This document shows positions 1 to 5,800 of a stretch of DNA of 8,413 nucleotides, piece after piece. The stretch's first letter is position 1, and each line of letters opens with the position of its first letter. Below the pieces are notes generated by a model. The model saw only the letters and a list, made by a program, of their open reading frames with translations. It made no database searches and was not told where the DNA came from. Source of the stretch: an uncultured Eubacteriales bacterium (lineage in GTDB: Bacteria > Bacillota > Clostridia > Peptostreptococcales > Anaerovoracaceae); the NCBI GenBank assembly GCA_902803725.1, contig CADCRD010000105.1:1-8413 (forward strand), given 5' to 3'. Both the position numbers and the translations under genes were made by a program.

Positions 1-629
1 ACTTCCATCTTAGGTTTGAACATGAATTCCAGACCTGCGCTTGATCCTTCCAGTGTGATGGATTTGATGATAACGATTATCAGCATTGCGAACAGTGCCG
101 GCATAGCGATCGTTGTGAATTTTTCGATACCGCCGGATACGCCGCCCATGATGATGATCAGGTTCAGCAATGCGAATACTGCTGTGAAGATCAGTACAGT
201 TCCGCCGTTGCCGATAAATGAATTGAAATATTCTGTTGCATCTGCTTTGAATATACCACTGTGATTGAATATTGCCACAAAGTTGCTGGCAAAGTATTTC
301 ATACAGTAAGCACCAAGTGTGCAGTAAAAGCTCAGCAGAGAAACAGCTGCTACGATAGCGAACACGCCGACGATGGCATAGCTGTTTCCGATCGATTTGT
401 AAGCTTCTATCGCACCTTTACCGGTCTTACGGCCGATCGTGAATTCGCCCAGTGTTACAGCGAATCCTACGAAAATTACTACAATAATATAAAGAACTAA
501 GAATGCGCCTCCTCCGGAAGTACCCAGCTTGTACGGGAATCCCCACAAGTTACCGAGACCTACCGCGGAGCCTACAGATGCCATTATAAAACCAAAATTG
601 GAATTAAACTGGCCTTTGCTTTCACTCAC
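1..629 (-). CDS. Sodium:neurotransmitter symporter (SNF) family transporter, copy 1, 3' end outside window
   Basis: Partial gene: 209 N-terminal codons are present, then the frame runs off the left edge still open. The start is GTG at 629, chosen because AAGGAGGTG (636-644) lies 6 nt upstream and the protein then begins MSESKGQFNSNFGF, exactly like the complete paralogue at 6753-8153. TM1 carries G20-S-A-V-G-L-G-N27, which matches the unwound Na+/substrate-binding stretch of LeuT (known for the family: A22 and N27 at Na1, G20 and V23 at Na2). TM segments are visible at about 12-34, 41-62, 86-108, 145-163 and 171-190. By hand alignment about 140 of 209 residues match the paralogue, with one single-residue gap near residue 130. 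Family role: Na+-driven uptake of amino acids or related amines across the cytoplasmic membrane; the substrate cannot be read from sequence. It is transcribed divergently from the membrane LuxR regulator at 1101. Family call is firm, substrate unknown. Confidence 0.93.
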   Translation of the reverse strand, partial: MSESKGQFNSNFGFIMASVGSAVGLGNLWGFPYKLGTSGGGAFLVLYIIVVIFVGFAVTLGEFTIGRKTGKGAIEAYKSIGNSYAIVGVFAIVAAVSLLSFYCTLGAYCMKYFASNFVAIFNHSGIFKADATEYFNSFIGNGGTVLIFTAVFALLNLIIIMGGVSGGIEKFTTIAMPALFAMLIIVIIKSITLEGSSAGLEFMFKPKME

Positions 630-635
630 GTGAAA

Positions 636-644
636 CACCTCCTT
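636..644 (-). promoter_or_regulatory. Ribosome binding site fixing the GTG start of SNF transporter 1
   Basis: On the minus strand AAGGAGGTG is an almost full anti-SD match, 6 nt before GTG at 629. No ATG lies in frame near it that would keep the conserved MSESKG N-terminus, so this site decides the start. Confidence 0.9.
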
Positions 645-707
645 GAATAAATGAAAATAACTAAAAACTAATAAGAATAAGTAACTTTAGGTAATAATTA
701 CCGTCTC

Positions 708-736
708 ATTATCAGTTTTTTTGCTGATTTCGGCAA
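708..736 (-). promoter_or_regulatory. Candidate sigma-A promoter of SNF transporter 1
   Basis: Minus strand: -35 TTGCCG (736-731), 17-bp spacer, -10 GATAAT (713-708). This predicts a start site near 701 and a leader of about 70 nt before the GTG. The spacer is covered by an inverted repeat, ATCAG (711-715) and CTGAT (724-728). A perfect 13-bp palindrome, GGTAAT-A-ATTACC (690-702), sits at the predicted +1. Both are candidate repressor sites. Prediction by eye only. Confidence 0.45.
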
Positions 737-1024
737 TACGAGAACCGTATGAGTCTGTCGGTTGAGACTACAACTTTTGTTCCAACTGTTCCATTTTTGG
801 TATATTTTGCCTCTAAAAGCATCGGTTTTTTCGCCTTTTTTGACATTGTTTTAACAATGTTCAGGTCGTTATATCGCTTTGATCCGGCAGTGTTTTTATC
901 GCAAAACATTCTTTTTTTGCGAAAATTGCGTTTTTTCTGAATTTTCTTATCTCGATTGGTTTCCTTTTTTTGAGCAAAAATCGTACCCGCAAAAAACTTT
1001 GATATTTTTTTATCAAAAATTCTA

Positions 1025-1064
1025 TTCTCTTTTTACCTCATTGATTGTATAATAGCTATAGCTA
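1025..1064 (+). promoter_or_regulatory. Candidate promoter of LuxR regulator 1 with palindrome at +1
   Basis: A consensus -10 TATAAT lies at 1048-1053. At 17 bp upstream the -35 position (1025-1030) reads TTCTCT, a poor match, which suggests dependence on an activator. A perfect 12-bp palindrome TAGCTATAGCTA (1053-1064) starts on the last base of the -10 and covers the expected start site, and a 7-bp inverted repeat (998-1017) lies just upstream of the -35. Autoregulation is a reasonable inference, not shown. Confidence 0.5.
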
Positions 1065-1100
1065 GTTATTATGAAAGCAGACTGACAGTGGAGAACTCTT

Positions 1101-2069
1101 ATGGAAACGATCAAAAGCATCATGTTGTTCCTGTATATGCTCTCTATTTTTATCGGAATAGCAGGATTTGCAATCACAATTGTTGCCGACCGAAGAAAAA
1201 AAGATATCCTCAACAGATCGATAAAGATATTTGTTGCAGGTCTTGTTGTTACAATTATTTACGATTTTATTCTTTTTTACAGCAATTATGTCCTCTTCAA
1301 TATGCCAAGAGCTTTTTCAATCAGACTGGGTTGCTGCATTATTTCCTTGCTGGCATGCCTGTGGATAAATCTCCAGTATAGGATGATCGCCGAACCAAAG
1401 CTGAAATTCATGCGTGATACCGTAATTGTATACTCCCTGTGTTATGCTGCCATCTGGCTGATGCTGGCAATCATCTTCCCGCATGTAGCTTTCAACATAC
1501 TGCGCTGGTTTTTGCTGGCAACAGATATTGCTTTTATTTTGATAGTTGCATTGTCCAGCGTTGTTTTTATGTCCAAAGCTCTGGAAAATGAGCTGAAAGC
1601 TGCAATTAACTATCAACTGTTAGTTACCACTCTGATAATATGGAACTATATTGCCTTTGCATGGGGTGAAACCGCAAACAATCTGAATATCGGCCTGGCA
1701 GCTCACGTTCCTCTTGATACGACAATTGCATTCTGGTTCATCGTCAATGCTGCCACGATCATATTCATCCTTAAGGAGCCTTTTGCAACGGCTTTCGGGC
1801 AGCAGAACACTGAGTCCATAGAGGCAGAAAACAATGTCGCATCTGCAAGGGAGCTCATCTTCGATCAGCTGCAGGATGTATATTCTCTGACCGACCGTGA
1901 AAAGGAACTTTGTCATTATATATATGATGGAAAGAGCAATGCAGAAATAGCAGACTCTCTTTTTATCGCAGAAAGCACTGTTAAAACACACATCTACAAT
2001 CTTTACAAAAAAACCGGTGTCAAAAGCCGCATGGAGATCATACGGATCGTCCGCGAACACCAGAGCTGA
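1101..2069 (+). CDS. Membrane-anchored LuxR-type transcriptional regulator, 7 TM, copy 1
   Basis: 322 aa. The ATG start is supported by GGAG at 1090-1093, 7 nt upstream. Seven hydrophobic segments at about 6-28, 41-62, 72-92, 105-125, 132-156, 169-189 and 204-225 are followed by a linker and a C-terminal LuxR/GerE DNA-binding domain (about 262-317): LTDRE at 263-267, the recognition region NAEIADSLFIAESTVKTHI at 280-298 and GVKSR at 306-310. There is no receiver, PAS or autoinducer-binding domain, so the membrane part is presumably the sensor. The basic loop RRKKDILNR between TM1 and TM2 fits an N-out, C-in topology that leaves the HTH in the cytoplasm. It is paralogous to 5801-6586: both have YD-x4-YS at the end of TM2 and an RMI after TM3. 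It is divergent from SNF transporter 1 and followed 137 bp later by the ABC permease, so either or both could be targets. The class is certain; ligand and targets are unknown. Confidence 0.93.
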   Translation: METIKSIMLFLYMLSIFIGIAGFAITIVADRRKKDILNRSIKIFVAGLVVTIIYDFILFYSNYVLFNMPRAFSIRLGCCIISLLACLWINLQYRMIAEPKLKFMRDTVIVYSLCYAAIWLMLAIIFPHVAFNILRWFLLATDIAFILIVALSSVVFMSKALENELKAAINYQLLVTTLIIWNYIAFAWGETANNLNIGLAAHVPLDTTIAFWFIVNAATIIFILKEPFATAFGQQNTESIEAENNVASARELIFDQLQDVYSLTDREKELCHYIYDGKSNAEIADSLFIAESTVKTHIYNLYKKTGVKSRMEIIRIVREHQS

Positions 2070-2143
2070 TTTGCATTATATCGTTTTCAAAAAACCTTAA
2101 TCGAAACTGAAATAATCCGTTTGTTTTTTTTGTGCCATTTTTA

Positions 2144-2205
2144 AGGGACCTCTCATATTCTATTACCTGAAATACAAATGCAACGCAAATCAAAAGGAGG
2201 TCTCT
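2144..2205 (+). promoter_or_regulatory. Possible SD-sequestering hairpin in the leader of the ABC permease
   Basis: AGGGACCTC (2144-2152) can pair with GAGGTCTCT (2197-2205): nine consecutive pairs, one of them G-U. The right arm contains most of the permease SD (AAAGGAGG, 2193-2200) and ends 2 nt before the ATG at 2207. The loop is about 44 nt. If transcription starts upstream of 2144, for example by read-through from the LuxR gene, the site would be hidden in the RNA. A weak promoter-like pair, TTGTGC (2130-2135) and CATATT (2154-2159), would instead start inside the loop and leave the left arm out, making the repeat a DNA operator. A T8 tract (2124-2131) lies just upstream. Confidence 0.35.
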
Positions 2206-2206
2206 C

Positions 2207-3685
2207 ATGTACATTTTCAGAAACGCAATGGCAAATATCAAAAGATCAAAGGGACGATCTGTACTCTTTGGAATCATCGTTTTCATCATAGCTCTTTCGG
2301 CCTGTCTGGCTCTTTCTGTCAGGCAGGCAGCAGAAACGACCAGAGCCGAAGGATTAAAAAATCTTTCCATTACCGGCAGTATCACACTGGATATGGATAA
2401 GGCGATCGGCGAAGGAAGCAGCAAGCGTCCAAGCAAAAGTGAGATGAAAAAGAATTTTCAGGCCGGACAGCTGTCGCTTACAGAACTGAAAAAGTATTCA
2501 AAGCTCAGTTCAGTAAAAAGTTTTTATTATACAGGAACTGCCTCGGCAAACGCCGCCAGGATCGATGCAGTGTCTTCATCGGATGGCGGAGGCATGATGG
2601 GCGGCCCGGGGATACGGGAACAGAGCAGCGGAGACTTTACCATAACAGGTTACAGCAGTGATGAAGCCATGACCCAGTTTTCTGAAGGGAATGCTCAGAT
2701 AACAAAGGGGAAGCTCTTCGCAGAAGGGACAGACGAATATACCTGCGTCATCAGTAATACTCTGGCGAAATATAATGATCTGTCAGTGGGCGATACCATC
2801 AAGCTTACAAACCCGGATGACTCAGGCAAAACATTCAAAGTCAGGGTAGTCGGTATATACAAGCAGACGGGCAGCAGCCAGGCCGGGCAGCAATCAGGTC
2901 CGCATATGACAGGATCGGATCCAAATAACATACTCATGAGCTATAATGCACTCGCCGGGATCGCGAAGAATTCTGACCTTGATGTTTACACAAGAGGAAC
3001 ATATAGCTTTGCTGACTATAGTTCATATCAGAAGTTTGAATCGCAGGCTCACAAAGCAGGACTCGACGACAAATATACCGTCGAGTCTCAGGACATAAGA
3101 AACTATGAAAGGCAGCTTGCGCCGCTGAATAACCTTAGTACTTATGCCTGGTATTTTCTGATGATCATGCTCGTTATAGGTGCTGCAGTACTGCTGATAC
3201 TGACGATGTTCAGCATCAGAGAACGCAAATATGAGATTGGCGTTCTGGCCGCCATAGGCATGAACAAGAATAAAACAGCCAGACAATTCATCTATGAGAT
3301 CGCAGCAGTCTCGATAGTTGCCATCATGCTGGGCGGTATCATCGGGTCTCTTACTTCTGTTCCGGTGACAAACGCGCTCTTATCCGCAACAGCCGGTTCC
3401 GCCACAGAAGAAAGCTTCGACAGAGGAGGCCCGGCAAACGGCGAACAGCCGGGGCAGACACCTTCGGATGACGAGGATCAGAATGATCAGAGCAGCAGCG
3501 ATGTCACTGCCAAAGGCGCGCCTCATATGCAGGATTACATCGACAGCGTAACATCTGCAGCAAACTTTACAGTAACACTGAAGCTGATGCTCATAGGTCT
3601 TGCCCTCATAGCAGTATCCGGAGGAGCCGCTATGGCAGGAGTAATGAAATATGACCCGTTATCGATCCTGACGACACGTGACTGA
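2207..3685 (+). CDS. ABC transporter permease, FtsX/MacB type
   Basis: 492 aa; ATG preceded by AAAGGAGG (2193-2200) at 6-nt spacing. The layout is the MacB/FtsX fold: TM1 at about 19-38, a large extracytoplasmic domain (39-312), TM2 at about 313-335, a cytoplasmic loop with the conserved FSIRERKYEIGVLAAIGM segment (335-352), TM3 at about 366-383, TM4 at about 459-480, and a YDPLSIL C-terminus typical of the family. Known role of such permeases: mechanotransmission or export of peptides, antibiotics or lipoproteins driven by the partner ATPase, here the next gene. The loop between TM3 and TM4 is unusually long (about 75 residues) and rich in Gly, Ser, Asp, Gln and Glu; there is also a Gly/Met patch (GGGMMGGPG, 117-125). 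No membrane-fusion protein or TolC-like partner is in view, as expected for a Gram-positive. Substrate unknown. Confidence 0.92.
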   Translation: MYIFRNAMANIKRSKGRSVLFGIIVFIIALSACLALSVRQAAETTRAEGLKNLSITGSITLDMDKAIGEGSSKRPSKSEMKKNFQAGQLSLTELKKYSKLSSVKSFYYTGTASANAARIDAVSSSDGGGMMGGPGIREQSSGDFTITGYSSDEAMTQFSEGNAQITKGKLFAEGTDEYTCVISNTLAKYNDLSVGDTIKLTNPDDSGKTFKVRVVGIYKQTGSSQAGQQSGPHMTGSDPNNILMSYNALAGIAKNSDLDVYTRGTYSFADYSSYQKFESQAHKAGLDDKYTVESQDIRNYERQLAPLNNLSTYAWYFLMIMLVIGAAVLLILTMFSIRERKYEIGVLAAIGMNKNKTARQFIYEIAAVSIVAIMLGGIIGSLTSVPVTNALLSATAGSATEESFDRGGPANGEQPGQTPSDDEDQNDQSSSDVTAKGAPHMQDYIDSVTSAANFTVTLKLMLIGLALIAVSGGAAMAGVMKYDPLSILTTRD

Positions 3686-3781
3686 TGATCATTAGTTCAA
3701 ACATTATCCGTAATAACGAACAGAAAAAAAAGAATAAACTGATTTGACTGAATCATTGAAATATGAAAGGAGACCGGCACT

Positions 3782-4468
3782 ATGAGTCTTATGAAAATAG
3801 ATAACATGTCATTCGCTTACAACACAGGCGGAAGAAAAATACTGGAGCATGTGAATGCTGAATTTGAAGAAGGAAAGATATATGCTCTGGTCGGAAGGTC
3901 GGGCGCCGGCAAGACCACACTGCTGTCGCTGCTGGCCGCCCTCACCTCTCCAAGTGAAGGTTCAATATACGTTAATGGCAAGGACATATTCAAAGGAGAT
4001 ACATACAGATACAGATCCAGTGATGTCGGTATAGTTTTTCAGAACTACAATCTGCTGCCAAAGATGAACGCTGTTGAAAACGTAGTCTTGTCAATGGATA
4101 TTGCCGGAATCGATCTGCCGGACAAGAAAAAACGCGCGACCGAACTGCTCGAAAGTCTGGGAATCGCAGAATATGACCTTAAAAGGCCTGTGCTGCAGCT
4201 ATCCGGCGGACAGCAGCAGAGAGTAGCCATGGCAAGAGCAATTTCTTACGAACCGCCAATACTCCTGGCTGATGAGCCGACAGGAAATCTTGACGAAAAA
4301 ACAGAAAAGGAAATAATGCGCATATTTGATGACATGGCACACAGAGCGGGAAAATGTGTCATTATCGTAACTCACAGCAAACAGATCGCTGCTATGGCCG
4401 ATGTAAAAATCGCTATCGAAGATCTTAACAACAGAGAGTTTCAAATGAATATCCCGCCTGTTTCCTGA
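3782..4468 (+). CDS. ABC transporter ATP-binding protein (LolD/MacB-type ATPase)
   Basis: 228 aa; ATG preceded by AAAGGAG (3766-3772) at 9-nt spacing. All nucleotide-binding motifs are intact: Walker A GRSGAGKT (38-45), Q-loop Gln 87 in VFQNYNLLP, signature LSGGQ (140-144) followed by QQRVAMARA, Walker B LLADEP (161-166, catalytic Glu 165), D-loop GNLD, and the switch His 198 in VTHS. This is the subfamily that pairs with FtsX/MacB permeases, and it lies 96 nt downstream of one on the same strand with no terminator between, so the two very likely form one exporter and one operon. Length is normal for the family. A strong terminator follows the stop codon by 8 nt. Confidence 0.95.
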   Translation: MSLMKIDNMSFAYNTGGRKILEHVNAEFEEGKIYALVGRSGAGKTTLLSLLAALTSPSEGSIYVNGKDIFKGDTYRYRSSDVGIVFQNYNLLPKMNAVENVVLSMDIAGIDLPDKKKRATELLESLGIAEYDLKRPVLQLSGGQQQRVAMARAISYEPPILLADEPTGNLDEKTEKEIMRIFDDMAHRAGKCVIIVTHSKQIAAMADVKIAIEDLNNREFQMNIPPVS

Positions 4469-4476
4469 ACATTTAA

Positions 4477-4501
4477 AATCCCGGCAGTTTTTGCCGGGAT
4501 T
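4477..4501. terminator. Bidirectional rho-independent terminator between the ABC ATPase and mscL
   Basis: A perfect 10-bp stem AATCCCGGCA / TGCCGGGATT with a 5-nt loop (GTTTT). It sits in the 54-bp gap between two convergent stop codons (4468 and 4523). On the minus strand the stem runs into TTTT; on the plus strand the following bases are T-rich but interrupted. It probably serves both sides. Confidence 0.85.
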
Positions 4502-4522
4502 ATTTCATCTCATTATTGCTGC

Positions 4523-4903
4523 TTAGGCACCTTTCTGTTCCTTGAGAAGATCTCTGATTTCTGTAAGGAGTTCTTCCTGACTCGGGCCTGCCGGTTCTTC
4601 CGGTTCTTCTTCCTGCTTTTTCATCATTTTATTTGCAGCCTTTACAACAAGGAAGATACAGAATGCTACGATCAGAAAATCTATTATGCTCTGGATGACC
4701 ATTCCATAGCCGATCTTTGCTTCGCCTACTGTGATCGCCAGTCCGCTGAAATCTACACCTCCCATAATGACACCTATGATCGGCATCAGCAGATTATCTA
4801 CGACTGCTGTTACGATTTTTCCGAATGCCGCGCCGATGATAACGGCAACTGCCAGATCCAGAACATTTCCTTTGAACGCAAATTCTTTAAATTCTTTAAT
4901 CAT
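4523..4903 (-). CDS. mscL: Large-conductance mechanosensitive channel MscL
   Basis: 126 aa, close to the usual 120-150. The start is supported by AAAGGAT (4911-4917 on the minus strand) at 7-nt spacing. The N-terminal helix IKEFKEFAFKGNVLDLAVAV and the pore-lining TM1 (about 14-42, with FGKIVTAVVDNLLMP) are diagnostic. TM2 is at about 68-90 (GMVIQSIIDFLIVAFCIF), then a charged, Pro/Glu-rich linker and a C-terminal amphipathic helix (about 109-123) that in known MscL proteins bundles in the pentamer. Ala 20 is at the position of E. coli Gly 22 in the gate, a substitution found in other natural MscL proteins. Role: opens under membrane tension to release solutes during hypo-osmotic shock. It lies 82 nt downstream of the phosphoribosyltransferase on the same strand but appears to have its own promoter. 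Confidence 0.97.
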   Translation of the reverse strand: MIKEFKEFAFKGNVLDLAVAVIIGAAFGKIVTAVVDNLLMPIIGVIMGGVDFSGLAITVGEAKIGYGMVIQSIIDFLIVAFCIFLVVKAANKMMKKQEEEPEEPAGPSQEELLTEIRDLLKEQKGA

Positions 4904-4961
4904 GTCAATAATCCTTTCACTAATACTGTCTTCTGATAATATTGAAGATAATTACAATAAT

Positions 4962-4989
4962 ATAATACACTTTCGGCTGTTTTTTTCAA
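4962..4989 (-). promoter_or_regulatory. Candidate promoter of mscL
   Basis: Minus strand: -35 TTGAAA (4989-4984), 16-bp spacer, -10 TATTAT (4967-4962). The -35 overlaps the TGA stop codon of the upstream phosphoribosyltransferase, so mscL can be transcribed independently of it. The predicted leader is about 50 nt. Confidence 0.45.
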
Positions 4990-5540
4990 CCCTTTATCGT
5001 TCCATCCGGGCCAAACACCGGCAGTTTTTCAAGAGCGATAATATCATCCCTCTCCATCGCATCACCTTCTGCCAGTACAGCCATCTTTCCGACAATATGT
5101 CCGCCAGCCTCATTAACCAGCAGTTCCATCGAAGCCAGCGAACCGCCGGTGCTGATCACATCATCGAGTATGAGGACCTTCTTTCCCCGGATCATGTCTG
5201 TTTCCCTCTGCCCTATGCACAGAGTCTGGATGTTTGCTGTTGTTATTGAATCAACATCAGTTGTGATCAGGTTTTCCATATACACCTTTGGCGCCTTGCG
5301 GGCAACAACATATTCGTTCATGCCTGCCTGCCGGGCCATCTCATAGATAAGCGGAATGCTCTTGGCCTCAGCTGTGAAGAGAATATCGAATTCAGGAGCT
5401 TTTTTCAGCAGTTCTCCTGCCACCGCTTCAGTTATCTCAACATCCCCGAACAGGATAAATGCTGCTATCGACAGGTCATCGCTTACCGGAAACAACTGCA
5501 GACTGCGCTCAAGACCTGCTATTTCCATTTTGTATTCCAT
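4986..5540 (-). CDS. Purine-type phosphoribosyltransferase (Apt/Xpt-like, type I PRTase)
   Basis: 184 aa. The PRPP-binding motif VLILDDVISTGGS is at 122-134 (D126, D127, T131, G132), and the flanking layout is that of the Apt/Xpt group: an EAKSIPL loop (58-64), a basic patch ARKAPKVYM (80-88), then the PRPP loop and a C-terminal AEG segment. Family reaction: purine base plus PRPP to nucleotide monophosphate and pyrophosphate, a cytosolic salvage step. Which base (adenine, xanthine, guanine or hypoxanthine) is not determined; length and motifs lie between Apt and Xpt, so I give no symbol. The start ATG at 5540 has GAAAGGGA (5560-5553) at a long 12-nt spacing; an ATG four codons in (5528) is an alternative with a still longer gap. 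mscL follows on the same strand. Its leader has hairpins (see 5571-5631). Confidence 0.85.
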   Translation of the reverse strand: MEYKMEIAGLERSLQLFPVSDDLSIAAFILFGDVEITEAVAGELLKKAPEFDILFTAEAKSIPLIYEMARQAGMNEYVVARKAPKVYMENLITTDVDSITTANIQTLCIGQRETDMIRGKKVLILDDVISTGGSLASMELLVNEAGGHIVGKMAVLAEGDAMERDDIIALEKLPVFGPDGTIKG

Positions 5541-5570
5541 CTGATAATCACGTCCCTTTCTTAAAAACTG

Positions 5571-5654
5571 TCAGATATTTATCTGATAATGCCGCTAACT
5601 TTTCTGCAGAGTATCTGTATGATTCTCTGCATCAATAATACGATATTTATTATA
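5571..5654 (-). promoter_or_regulatory. Promoter -10 and structured leader of the phosphoribosyltransferase gene
   Basis: Minus strand: a consensus -10 TATAAT at 5654-5649 with no good -35, giving a leader of about 100 nt. In the RNA, TGCAGAG and CTCTGCA (5631-5605) form a 7-bp stem, continued after one A-A mismatch by ATC/GAT closing an ATACA loop. Downstream, TCAGATAAATATCTGA (5586-5571) forms a second, weaker hairpin that is soon followed by five Us. This order recalls an antitermination or attenuation leader, but I do not recognise a known riboswitch: no purine-riboswitch core is visible. Confidence 0.4.
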
Positions 5655-5694
5655 CAACTTTTTTTCATCTTTTAGCATCCTTTTTTCACTGATG

Positions 5695-5735
5695 CGTTAG
5701 TAACGAATTAGTCAATCAGCATTAATATGTAAATA
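5695..5735 (+). promoter_or_regulatory. Candidate promoter/operator region of LuxR regulator 2
   Basis: A short palindrome CGTTA-G-TAACG (5695-5705) overlaps a direct repeat of TTAGT (5697-5701 and 5708-5712), the two copies 11 bp (one helical turn) apart. The second copy could be a weak -35 (TTAGTC, 5708-5713) with TAAATA (5730-5735) as -10 at 16-bp spacing. All elements are weak, and the true start site could lie elsewhere in the 260-bp divergent gap (5541-5800). Confidence 0.25.
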
Positions 5736-5800
5736 TACCCTGTTTCACAGACATATGACGTCTACCGTTCAAATTCAGATACGGAAAGGAGGAACTGCAG

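Larger units (their letters stand above)
630..1100. other. Long AT-rich divergent intergenic region with many inverted repeats
   Basis: 471 bp separate the divergent SNF transporter 1 and LuxR regulator 1. I find no convincing gene. Inverted repeats seen: 690-702 (GGTAAT-A-ATTACC), 711-728 (ATCAG-N8-CTGAT), 736-750 (ATACG-N5-CGTAT), 752-769 (AGTCT-N8-AGACT), 843-860 (ACATTGTT-TT-AACAATGT), 899-922 (TCGCAAAA-N8-TTTTGCGA), 998-1017 (TTTGATA-N6-TATCAAA) and 1053-1064 (TAGCTATAGCTA). There is also a tandem pair TGGAACAGT/TGGAACAAA on the minus strand around 775-793. This density is more than two simple promoters need, although short repeats do arise by chance in AT-rich DNA. Confidence 0.7.

Noticed and set aside
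796..808. A 13-bp string shared, in opposite orientation, with 8401-8413 (AAAATATACCAAA), suggesting ends of a mobile element
   Set aside because: Too short and AT-rich, flanking bases do not match well, and no transposase or target duplication is visible. The second copy is cut by the window edge, so it cannot be judged further.
712..909. A 65-codon minus-strand open frame upstream of SNF transporter 1 (internal start MSKKAKKP)
   Set aside because: No SD before either ATG, AT-rich noncoding composition, frame covers the dyads and the likely transporter promoter, and no recognisable domain.
998..1017. CRP/FNR-type site before LuxR regulator 1
   Set aside because: Half-sites TTTGAT and ATCAAA are separated by 8 bp rather than the 4 bp of FNR or 6 bp of CRP boxes.
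1071..1085. Four-codon leader peptide (MKAD) before LuxR regulator 1
   Set aside because: No SD and only about 10 nt after the predicted start site; very short frames of this kind occur by chance.
2104..2131. Terminator after LuxR regulator 1 (AAAC/GTTT stem before a T8 tract)
   Set aside because: Only 4 AU-rich base pairs with an 11-nt loop; too weak to call, though the T8 tract is suggestive.
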